From Melitaea cinxia (Eukaryota; Arthropoda; Insecta; Lepidoptera; Nymphalidae): DNA of 64,000 nt. The DNA lies in the NCBI RefSeq assembly GCF_905220565.1, contig NC_059403.1, positions 3,658,001 to 3,722,000 on the forward strand, given 5' to 3'. The position numbers and the translations under genes were made by a program. The notes beneath the pieces are model-generated. The model was not told where the DNA came from and did no database searches. It worked only from the letters and a program-made list of their open reading frames with translations. This document shows positions 37,132 to 46,795 of the stretch, piece by piece. Every line of letters starts with the position of its first letter. Within the stretch, counting starts at the first letter, position 1.

Positions 37132-37889
37132 AAAAATAGGTAAAAAAACTTTTTAAGTTAAACGGTTTTATGTTAAACATACATTGCAATGTTTAAGATA
37201 AATGTACTAAAAACCAAAAAATAATAAAATAGATACAGTCGTGGGAATTATAAACATATGCATAGACTAGACTAAAATAAAACCGTGGGGCACGTCAATT
37301 GTCTACAAATTATCGACTTAATGTGCGATAGAAGAATCGTTTAATTCGTCGTTAAAATAGGCAGTTGGCCCGCAGACGGTGAGGAAATTACTTACTATTT
37401 TCTTGCTCATGGAAATTCCAATAGTTATACACTCCATGTAAATAAAAGAGATGTTTCAACTAGTTTATCGTTGGACATTCACACTGCTGGCTGGCGAGGA
37501 ATCGTTTCACTGCTCGTAGTTTGTCTTTAATCGACAAAACATATGATAAAAGTACTACTCGCTCACCACTATGAAACCCTAAAACTCGCTTATAATCGAG
37601 CTTGCTAGCTTGTTTCCACATTCTAGCCCTACTTATCACACGTCCATCGTTGTCGGTTGAACAACTGCCTAATTATAGTGTAACATTACAAAACAAACAT
37701 TTTAATCAACGATTGTAGACAATTGACGTGCCCCACGGTTTTATTTTAGTCTAGTCTATGCATATGTTTATAATTCCCACGACTGTATCTATTTTATTAT
37801 TTTTTGGTTTTTAGTACATTTATCTTAAACATTGCAATGTATGTTTAACATAAAACCGTTTAACTTAAAAAGTTTTTTTACCTATTTTT
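37132..37889. repeat. Perfect 177-bp inverted repeat around a 404-bp spacer
   Basis: Left arm 37132-37308 and right arm 37713-37889 are exact reverse complements over all 177 positions as far as I can read. The arms contain 'aaccgtggggcacgtcaatt' and 'ttaaacggttttat'. The spacer (37309-37712) is GC-richer and matches no family I know. I see no target duplication outside the arms and no coding frame. Identity of the arms means a recent origin or continuing gene conversion. Transcription through it would give a long double-stranded stem. It may be a foldback element or an inverted duplication. Confidence 0.92.
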
Positions 37890-37980
37890 ATTTTCTAGTT
37901 TTTAGTTTTTATTTCGCATTCTGTTTAATTCATTTAGTGCTTCATTATTGCAAGGCCCATCTTAAATATTGAGGTTGTAT

Positions 37981-38445
37981 AGTGCACTGTATTCTTCTTG
38001 TCAAGCCCTTTTATTTGATACCCATATTGGTGGGATTGATAAAAAATTGTTATCAGACATTTGGTACCTGCGGCCAGCTTAGATTTCAATTTTGCATAGT
38101 AAATTGTATTCTACTTGTTGAGACCTTTCATTTGATACCCATGTTGATGGGATTGATAAAACCTAAGTTATCCGCCATTTTGTAGAGGCCGCCATCTTGG
38201 ATTTTAATTTTATATAGTACATTGATTATACTGGTTGAGCCCTTTCATTTGATACCCATATTGATGGGATTGATAAAACCTACGTTATCCGCCATTTTGT
38301 AGCGGCCGCCATCTTGGATTTCAATTTTTTATAGTATATTGTATTCTGCTTGTTGAGCCCTTTCATTTGATACCCATATTGATGGGATTAATAAAACATA
38401 AATTATCCGCCATTTTGTAGCGGCGGCCATCTTGAATTTATAATG
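37981..38445. repeat. Tandem array, four units of 117-118 bp
   Basis: The landmark 'tttgatacccat' occurs at 38014, 38131, 38248 and 38366, giving periods of 117, 117 and 118. The last three units are close to each other; the first is diverged. Each of the last three holds 'ccgccattttgtag' and 'gccatcttg' about 20 bases apart. Both resemble the YY1/Pho binding core (GCCAT). A 67-codon frame across the array is a repeat by-product. The array is probably the inside of a DNA transposon or similar element, because its unit is familiar to me from insect repeats. Confidence 0.9.
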
Positions 38446-38612
38446 ATAATGAATAAACATAATTGTATTGTCACCAAAATCCAAAGTGTATACAAAATTT
38501 CAGATCAATCGGTTGACAGGAAGAGGGTGAAATTTGAATTACTAAATTTGACCCAAGAATAATAAAAAATAAATAAAAAAACAAACGGGGTGAGCTAAAT
38601 AAAACCGTTTAA
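38446..38612 (+). mobile_element. Probable end of the element that contains the tandem array
   Basis: After the array comes 'ccaaagtgtatacaaaattt', 'cagatcaatcggttgacagg', 'aaacaaacggggtgagctaa' and then 'ataaaaccgtttaa' (38599-38612). I recall this order as the end of a common lepidopteran repeat. The final 14-mer is the same as one inside both arms of the inverted repeat (37158-37171 reversed, and 37850-37863). The element may therefore span 37158-38612, but no target duplication has been found. Confidence 0.4.
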
Positions 38613-39333
38613 AACGCATACCTACATCGATTCTATAACTTTTATTGTTAGCTCAAATAAAGAAAACAAAATATTTCGAAACTATACACAAATGATAAAC
38701 ATATAATATTAAATAATATTGTATGTTTAGATTTGTCGATAAAACCATTGAACAAAATAATTTATATTTTATAACTATTTGTCAAATATTAAACAAGAAA
38801 TAAATTATGTCATAAATATTTTATATTCTTATAACACAAATGAAAAAGGTGTACTTATATTCTATTTCACATAGGATGGGTACGGTGACATTTGATATGT
38901 TCCAATACACGCTCACTATTTTCAACAAATCGGATAAATATACATTTTTTAAAATCACCAATTAGTTTCCAAAGCAAATAATAATGCTTGATTAGATTGA
39001 AATTGTATTTATATATGCGTTTTTACATTTTGACCAAAATAAAAAAGGTACAGAAAAAATGATTACTTAAAATTACAGGCATGAAACGAAACGTTTAATG
39101 ATAGGGATTGACACGTAGTAATCGGCTAAAATAAATAATCGTAACGGCCATCTTGTGAATCGCGTCATCTCACTGACTCGAGATATCTCAATCAGTACTT
39201 TCTGTCTCTTATATGCTTCCCGTGTTTTGGTTTTGCCAGTTGCTATAGTTGTATTTGTTGCTGTTTTATTGTTGTTAAGTTCTGTTATTATTTTTTTAGT
39301 TATTCATTTTTTATGTGTGTTCTGTTCTGTAAA

Positions 39334-40376
39334 ATGCCGAAAAGAACAAAAGAAGACCGTTTCAAACAGTCCATTGGTTGTCCGCTTTCGGGAATACTTT
39401 GAACGGGAGTGAGAAAATAGCGGTCCATTATTATCTGTCAACCACATAGTGGATCGAGTTGCACAGGCACTTGAAATTAGGCGTAATACAGTGTCAAAAA
39501 TTACTTCAACCTATCGCAGTCCACTGTTGGACATAGGCCTCCACAAGCTTCGTGCCAAAAAATGGCGTGAACTCATGTGTGTTGCCTATAGTCACCACGC
39601 TGGGCGGGTTGGTGACCGCAGGGCCGGCTTTGTCGCACTGAAGACGCTGTTGCCCGTCTTCGGCCTGTGTATTTCAAAGCCAGCAGTTGAATGGTTATCC
39701 CGCTATCGGTCGGCTTTATAAGTTTCAAGGTTGTAGTGGAACAGTGTTATCCCTTAGTCGCCTCCTACGACACCCACGGGAAGAGATGCTGGTGGCTATA
39801 TTCTTTATTGCCGTAGCCACACAGCTTAGTGTCAAAAATAAGTAAAGAAAAGTATGGTGACACCAATGTGGAAGATAATAAGTTATCGACTCCCAAAAAG
39901 AGGCAAAGGAAATAAATGTTTGGTCGTTGAGGTTGAATATGATTATTAGCGGAGAAATGAGTTGCCCACAGTTTTACAATAATTAATGTCTTTGAAAGGT
40001 GCTAAATTATTTAATGGAAGTGTGATATCGTTATGGCGACTTTTAAATAAAATTGGATTTCCTTAAAATAAAAAAAAGTTAACGAACGGAAAAGTGCGTG
40101 AAAACTTTGTGACATTCTTAGAAAAGGCGAAAAACATTACGGATTGGAACAACGTAGTATTCCTTGACAGACAGATAGACATGGTTGAACGCCAATCATA
40201 CTGTTGGCAAAGTATGGACAGACGACACTGCTCATTCTTCGACTAAAGTACCGGAGGGTAAAGGCGAACGACTAATAATTTGCCACGTGAGCTGTGTTAA
40301 TGGGTTTGTCGATAACTCATTTCTCGCGTTTAACACCACCCTTAAAATATTATTTATTCACCATAGCGATGATTAA
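39334..40376 (+). pseudogene. Tc1/mariner-like DDE transposase, broken by stops, frameshifts and a retroposon
   Basis: The likely ATG is at 39334 ('MPKRTKEDRF'). After a short frame shift comes 'VAQALEIRRNTVSKI' (39455-39501), a helix-turn-helix-like DNA-binding segment. A retroposon interrupts here; after it the frame resumes as 'SKEKYGDTNVEDNKLSTPKK', a join typical of this transposase group as I remember it. The middle (39915-40160) is full of stops. Near the end, 'FLD' (about 40161-40169) sits where the first catalytic aspartate of the DDE/D triad is expected. It is followed in another frame by 'NANHTVGKVWTDD' and 'KVPEGKGERLIICH'. The remaining catalytic part is lost or unreadable. The 90-codon frame at 39449-39721 is a chance fusion of transposase and retroposon. 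Confidence 0.75.
39502..39827 (-). mobile_element. Retroposon family B, longest copy, inside the transposase gene
   Basis: Flanked by a perfect 12-bp target duplication, 'agtgtcaaaaat' at 39490-39501 and 39828-39839. The minus-strand reading goes from 'gctgtgtggctacggcaata' through 'gacgggcaacagcgtcttca', 'cgcccagcgtggtgac' and 'ttggcacgaagcttgtgg' to the 3' module '...ggcctatgtccaacagtgg'. At 326 bp it is the longest B copy here. No tRNA-like A/B box is visible, so it is either a non-tRNA SINE or the 3' end of a LINE. Confidence 0.9.
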
Positions 40377-40535
40377 TTTTTAATAAGCAGTTAAAATTTT
40401 TTTTTTTATATAAGCGATTAAAGGTTAACCGCATTTGTACTCGATAATCGAATTACATCAATTAATTATGCATGGTCACCTCACTTTAGAGTTAATTTGA
40501 CATGTGTCACCGTACCCTTCCTACGTGAAATAGAG

Positions 40536-43500
40536 TATAATCAGGTGTACAAAGCGCGGGAAATCGGACAGCTGTCACTTGTCATACGCAGAAACATGGC
40601 GTCATTGATGTCTATTCAACCAGCATTATTATATAAATGTACTATCGTATATTATAAATAGCTTAATTATTTCTTAATATTATTACGGTGATCATAGATA
40701 GCTTGTGTTCTATTAATTTACGTAGATGCAAGGTTTTAAAGTATATAAATTAGATTAAAATGTACGCAACAGTGAGAAAGTAACAATAATTTAACTGTCT
40801 ACTTTAATTACTCAATGAAATGATTTTTTTACAACCATAAAAATCACAACTCTTTTCTTTTATGACAAAAAAATCAAATTTAATTCCAAGATGTTATCTG
40901 AAAGCACAGTTATAGTCTGTGACAACAGTTTCAGAGTTTGCGCAAAAAAAAAATTAATAAAAAACTGGAAAATCATAGTCAACTGTGGAAAACTTCTGTA
41001 CTTAATAAAACAGAGAACCAAATTTTAAATGTCGATTTAAAGTTCTGAAAATACATTTATATAATTTTACGATACTTTAAGTGATAGGTATTTTTATTTA
41101 GTAAGGTTAGTATATTATTATACATCTTTTTATCTGTATAGCCCTTTTCGTTATATGTCGCACGCTTGTCTGAAATCCGATAAGATGCAGAGCTTAAACA
41201 ACCGTATTTGCTAGAGCACCAAGCGTTATGATAAAAGTTCAATAACCTCAACAAACAGTCTATGTTTAAGGAGACGGAACGTGAGACGTACCTTCCGATA
41301 TATTTTCGAACGAATTTAAATCGTTTCTGAAACCTGTTTTTAACACATAATATTTCAAGAATTTGAAAAGTTACTTGATACAAAATGCTTACTAGCGAGT
41401 ACCTTATAATAAGAGGAAAGAAATAAAACAAGTGAATATACCTACAGTTTAAATTTTCTTCAAAATAACAAACACTTGACGTCAACAATTTGAGGAACAA
41501 TGCCTATCTCCAATGCTTTCCTCGTAACATTTTTATGACGAAGCGTAATGAGAGACACTCTTCAACCACAAGGGAAAGTTACCCCCGTTGTTTGACTCGA
41601 CGTGGCTAAACAATAAAGTCTAGTACATACACGAGTGACAATTTTGTTATTAACTTTTGTGCATTACGTCCGAAACCGCACCCTTATTTGCCGATATGGA
41701 AATTAAAATGTTTTTATTCAAATAGAGATTTTACAAGCACTTTTTAATCATTAAGTACTACCACTTGAGTGTCAATTCTACCACTGAAATAAGAGACACT
41801 CAATCGTTATTATTAATTAAAAAAATATTTAAAAAAAACGATCAATTCAGAATTGAACACAGACGTACCGGGTTAGTACAAAGTTTTTATATAAACAAGA
41901 TCTCTATCATCATCTCTATCATCTAGCCTCTTCTGCCAACTAATTTCAAAATTAAATTCAAAGTATTACGTTAATTATAATTAACATCAAAGAGTAGAAA
42001 AGGCTACCTTTTCTCACGTTAACCCGTCAAACACTCGTTCAAAACTCGTGAACTTGGAACTTCAGACTCGATTTAGTTTGAAGGAGCACATCCCATAGAT
42101 AAGTGCATGAGATTCGCTGAATGTAAATTAGCATATTTTATGAATAAGACTGGAACACAACTTGAGGTGAATAGTTGTTGAATAGTCGAGACGATGTTGT
42201 ACCAAGTGTAGGAGTATTTATTATGTTAATGAGCGTCTGAGCTCCCCAACAAGCCGAAATCACTCAATTGTTACACGAATGAGGAATTTGCCTATCGTAA
42301 TTTGCAATATTTTATTAAACCTTAATGTCACTGTTGTTTATGACCGATTAAAATGGTCTATAGTTTATTACTACTTGTGTTAATTATTTCGTAATGAACA
42401 AGTTTCAGGTTACTGGGATAATGGCCAGAATGTTTATTAAATTTCCATCACGTGGAGCGTGACAGTTGGCAATAAAATATTGTGATACAATTAATATCGT
42501 GAAAACGTAACAAATAGCCAATCCATTAAAATTTCATAGTTTATTATATGCGTATCACATTAAATGTTTAGACGTGTTTTTGGTTTTTACTAATCTATTA
42601 AGTTTAATTCCCAAATATATCCAAACTTTTAGGCTTACTTTTAATTATGAATACTTGTAATCATTCAATTATTATCAAGTGTATTGATGCGTGCCAAACG
42701 TGGAAATCTTTACCGTTGCAATAAAAAAAAAATATCTTCCAAATTAATTTCAAGAGTTTGTTTACATCGCGAAATTACTTCCCAAATTGGGAAACGTCTG
42801 TCTCAGAGGGGGAGAAATTGAGACATTCAAGAAAATGACACTCATATTCTTCAAAGGACTCAAAACTACCTACATTAAAACGTTCCAAGCGAACGCTGCG
42901 CCTCCCGGCGCGCACAAAGATGTTAGATGTAGCCACTCCATTCGAATTTGTCGGCGAAGAAAAATAGTAGGCACCTGCAACTAAATGCATTGAGGGTGAG
43001 ACTCCTAACAGGGTACGGCTTTGAAGTGCGCTCATTTTATACGCGTCTGAGAGCCGACGTGAATCATTACGCACATGTGTTGAAAGGCACGTAATGCTCG
43101 GAGGAAATTTAAGTGTTGATAAAAAAATTCGATATCTTTGTAATTTTTACCCATATCTTATTTATCGATAAGTTCCATAACATTATTTGCAAATCGGAAT
43201 ATTTAATATCGTTATCAGAATTCCTTATCTTGTTAGTTTTGCCAAAAAGTAAAAAATTACTAAACGTACGAGTGGGAAGTAGTTTTATATGCATGTAATG
43301 TTAACAGCGCCCGTACAAAATCTTGCAGACTGCAAATTTTGTAAAATTAAAAAGGTATTCAAAGCCACGTCGTGTTCCTTTATGCGAGAATAAATATTGC
43401 AAACTGAAGCCCTTTGTAAAGACTCTCGAACTGTTTAGATATTCAATTCGTATTTATAATGTGCATTCCTAAAGATTTGTTGGCACTAGCTCTTTAAAAA

Positions 43501-44523
43501 ATTGTTAGTTTTTTAAAAATTGTGATATAATTTCTTTTTTTAAGCTATTAGTATAAATATTAAAGTACATTATTAATGAGCACTGTGTAAAATTGTAAGT
43601 TAATACGTTTGTTTTGTTTGTTTTTTCCAAACTACCTTTAAATAATGATATCTACATCAATATCAGGACAATATAATAAAGTGTTTTCCAATGATTCGCT
43701 AAAAGTAAAAAAAAATACTCTTAATTTTTAAACGTTATAGTGAGAGCTAAAAAAAACATTCACATAAATGGATCTGTCGCTATGATTCAGTTTACGAGAA
43801 ACGCATACAGACGATGATTCAGTTAACACTGAAAGCTGTAATGGTACGTTTCATCGTTTACACGGTTTCACTTGTGAATAGTCGTTTTTATGTTTTTCCT
43901 CGGAAAGGGATGGGCTCTGACTGCACATGATGTGATGTATTGCCGGGGTGCACTCGAGGGGGCTTTCAGGCCCCCAGTCCTAAGTAGTTGATTGTTATTG
44001 TCATTTATTTCCTTCGCTTAAATGTCGCCTTTATTGTGAGGTTTTTCGTCCTCATTTTGTGTTTTTACTTCTCATTCTTTTTCTGAGGATTCAAAATACT
44101 TTTTAAGTTTTTAAAAATACACGTGGTTTATTTAATTACATTTTATAATCGTTGCAAACTTTTACAGTTGCTTCCTTGTTGAATTTAATATTATTGCTTA
44201 GGAACTGAAATGATACAAACGTTTAATGAGTTCAGTACACTAATCATTATCATAATTAAAAGCTTCAATGTATTAGTAAAGTATACTACTACATTATTGA
44301 ATAGTGTGTCCATAGATAATCTCTTCCTCTACCGACGAGTTTTCCTTCAATTACGTCGAAGTAATTAACTACAACTCATAAAATATACAATATATAATAC
44401 TATTAAGTACGAAAACGATTATCACAATTAGTTTTGCAAGTTTCATTGAATGTGCACTAGACATGGAGTGAGTATATAAGAAGAAAAAAATCATATTTGT
44501 AATTGTTTCAATTTTAAAATGAT
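40536..44523. other. Long stretch without recognised repeats; two unexplained frames
   Basis: Minus frame 41057-41500 (147 codons) lies in AT-rich DNA and has no recognisable domain; a frame of this length is only mildly unexpected in 64 kb of such DNA. Minus frame 42775-43074 (99 codons) lies in a GC-richer patch, and a 'tataaaa' is found inside it on the same strand near 43036; no family recognised. At 43958-43975 a short all-GC stem ('gggggc' and 'gccccc' around 'tttcag') stands alone. Confidence 0.35.
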
Positions 44524-44814
44524 CAGTTCAGCCTATCGTAGTCCACTGCTGGACATAGGCCTATACTAGTTCGCGCCAAAAATGACGTGAACTCATGTGT
44601 TTTCCCCATAGTCACCACGCTGGGCAGGCGGGTTTGTGACCTGGCTTTGTGCCTGTGTATTTCAAAGCCTTTGGATAGTTATCCCGCCGTCGATCAGCTT
44701 TTTAAGTTCCAAGGTGGCAGTGGTAAGTAACTATGTTATCCCTAGTCGCCTCTTACGACACCCACGGGAAGAGAGGGGGTGACTATATTCTTTACTGCCG
44801 TAACCACACAGCAG
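44524..44814 (-). mobile_element. Retroposon family B with 11-bp target duplication
   Basis: 'tttaaaatgat' at 44513-44523 and again at 44815-44825. Between them lies a reverse copy running from 'cagttcagcctatcg' (3' end) to 'taaccacacagcag' (5' end). It has a deletion in the middle compared with 39502-39827. Matching outer limits in the two copies define the element's ends. Confidence 0.9.
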
Positions 44815-44929
44815 TTTAAAATGATAAATCAATATACGAGTATATATATATACAATGCTTTGTTTTGAGGTTTTTGTATCATACTAAGATGAGAATATTC
44901 GCCAACTAATAGGTATATCTTATCTATAT

Positions 44930-45122
44930 AAATAAAAATGAATGTTGCTTAGCGCATAACTCGAGAATGGCTCGATCAATTCGCCTAATTTTTTATTGTA
45001 TGTTCCTTAAGGCCCACAGAAGGTTTTAATACAAAAAAAAAAAAAAATGCATGGACAAATTTAATTTTTTAATTAAAATTAATCTTAACTATTGACAAAC
45101 GTAGTCTCTCCGGGGCGCTAGT
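44930..45122 (+). mobile_element. Short interspersed element, group H
   Basis: 'tatctatataaataaaaatg', 'cataactcgagaatggctcg', 'ggcccacagaaggttttaat', an A run, and the end 'tctccggggcgctagta'. The order fits a well-known short lepidopteran repeat. Confidence 0.5.
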
Positions 45123-46517
45123 ATATAATAAGTTTACAGTTCTCGTAAACGGTATAAAATATCAGGGTGACAAACAGTCACACAAAATTATAAACTTAAA
45201 TCGATTTTAATATTAGCCAGTTCCGTTATGTAAATCAATTCACATTACTAAGGGTTTGCTCGCAATGATCTCCTTAAAAGAAATAATTGAGAAAATTTCG
45301 TCACGGTTATTACATTTTCCGGAGTCAAGGAATCCGTATCGGAGTTGATATTTGCAATAAATTTTTATTCGATCTTTAACTTTTCTTCGGAATTTTATTG
45401 TCTTCTTGGTCTGCGTTTTCGTTGAGTTAGTTTTTACGTTATTGGTTAAACATAAAGAAATATTTATTAAATTTGAAAATATTAACTAAAAATTTACGCG
45501 TTTAGTTCGTACCTAACCTACCTCAGTAATTTTTTTAACATTTCGAATATTTTAAACTTTATTTTAATTTATTTATAATTCACGAACCTAATATCTACAG
45601 ATAGTTACGTACCATAATCATATCCGCGTGGAATGGTGCCAAGAATGCTGGCATCATTAAATATAAAAATAAAAATTAAATATTGTAATTTTTTCATTGA
45701 CGTATTATTGTACCAAATGTTAGTTGTTCTAAATGGCGAAATAAAATCATGGCACTAACATTTTATCAGTACTTTTAATAAATAAAATCCTACTGCCTAT
45801 TGCATTGTTTTTTTTTTTTCAAAAAAATGTTTATTTCAAAAATTTTATTTTTGTAATCCTGTAATAATACGAACTCTGGCAAACTCTTCTTCCTGGAACT
45901 GTAATAACAAACAAAATGCTTACGCTTAGTACTTACTTTACTCAATATGCAAATAGAGTTTATTATTTGCGTCTAAACAACAACTACACCGTAGGGTTCC
46001 GTCTATCTTAATTAAAGCACACATAGCTTTACTGCTTACTAATTTATTTTCTAATAAAACCGGGTGATTCTTTCATGCATATATTTGCATACATCCTCAA
46101 GCAATTATCATACCAAGTGAGTAGTCAATGTCTGATGCCTAATTTTTGTATTTACACAATTTAGTTTAAAAACTATATTAATTAATTTTCCGATTGATTA
46201 GTGTCAATTATATTATAATGCACAATCAGATTATACACATATTGCACGATCGTCTGCTATCGGAGATTCAACTCAATAAACTGACTAAACGTCGAAAATT
46301 GTGTACTTCACAAAAAGGCCAGTATGTATAAGTAAGTCAGGAAAATGGCTGACGTAATATTTCTATGTATTCTTCATGACATTACCGAAATCTGTATTCT
46401 TTTGCCACCATCGAGAACAATTAAACTAAAGTAAATTGAAGTTAGTGTCTATTCTTATTTGTAGCTAGGCTAGGCACTCGTCGTATGTAATCTTTTTTTT
46501 TTTTATTCTACAAAAGT
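45123..46517. other. AT-rich DNA, nothing recognised
   Basis: No repeat family or supported coding frame; long A and T runs near 45810-45860. Confidence 0.5.
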
Positions 46518-46795
46518 GACAAACAGGATTGTGTTCCGTCTGATTTTACAGTAGCCTATATGTACGCCTACAACAGCAGGAGTATTGCAAGCGTGTTGCC
46601 GACCGTAACCCCTTCCTCCACCGAAGCTCTGGCTACTTTACTCACCACAGGAATACAACATTACTCGAGATCGGTATTATTTAGCTGTGATCTTCTGTAA
46701 GGTTGAGGTACTTCCCCAGTCAGGCTCCTTCAAATTATTAGCAAGATATTTCCTGCTATGCCCCCTACTGTGCTCTACCTCAATCAAAATCTGAT
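46518..46795 (-). mobile_element. Retroposon family A, older copy
   Basis: 'caggagtattgcaagcgtgt', 'tgccgaccgtaaccccttcc', 'gctgtgatcttctgtaaggt', 'ggtacttccccagtcaggct' and 'gatatttcctgctatgcccc' follow the family order. A T run (46493-46504) lies at the tail side. Substitutions are frequent in the tail-proximal third. Confidence 0.65.

Larger units (their letters stand above)
38860..40535 (+). mobile_element. Decayed Tc1/mariner-like (IS630 superfamily) transposon with both ends
   Basis: Terminal inverted repeats of 31 bp lie at 38860-38890 and 40505-40535, differing at 3 positions; both contain 'GGGTACGGTGACA'. 'TATA' stands directly outside each end (38856-38859 and 40536-40539), as expected for insertion at TA. 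Removing the later retroposon and its extra target copy (338 bp) leaves about 1,338 bp, the normal size for this superfamily. The transposase pseudogene lies inside, in the plus orientation. Confidence 0.85.

Noticed and set aside
37981..38445. CRISPR-like regular repeats
   Set aside because: Units are 117-118 bp with no short conserved repeat alternating with unique spacers, and the DNA is eukaryotic. It is a minisatellite or transposon-internal array.
39449..39721. 90-codon open frame as a gene
   Set aside because: It starts at a GTG inside the transposase pseudogene and runs into an antisense retroposon; the fusion is accidental.
41057..41500. 147-codon minus-strand frame as a gene
   Set aside because: AT-rich translation with no domain, signal peptide pattern or repeat of known motifs; a rough estimate for this composition gives well under one to about one such frame by chance in the window.
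43958..43985. Helitron 3' end (GC stem followed by CTAA)
   Set aside because: The stem is only 6 bp, the base after CTAA is G and not T, and no matching TC 5' end was found.
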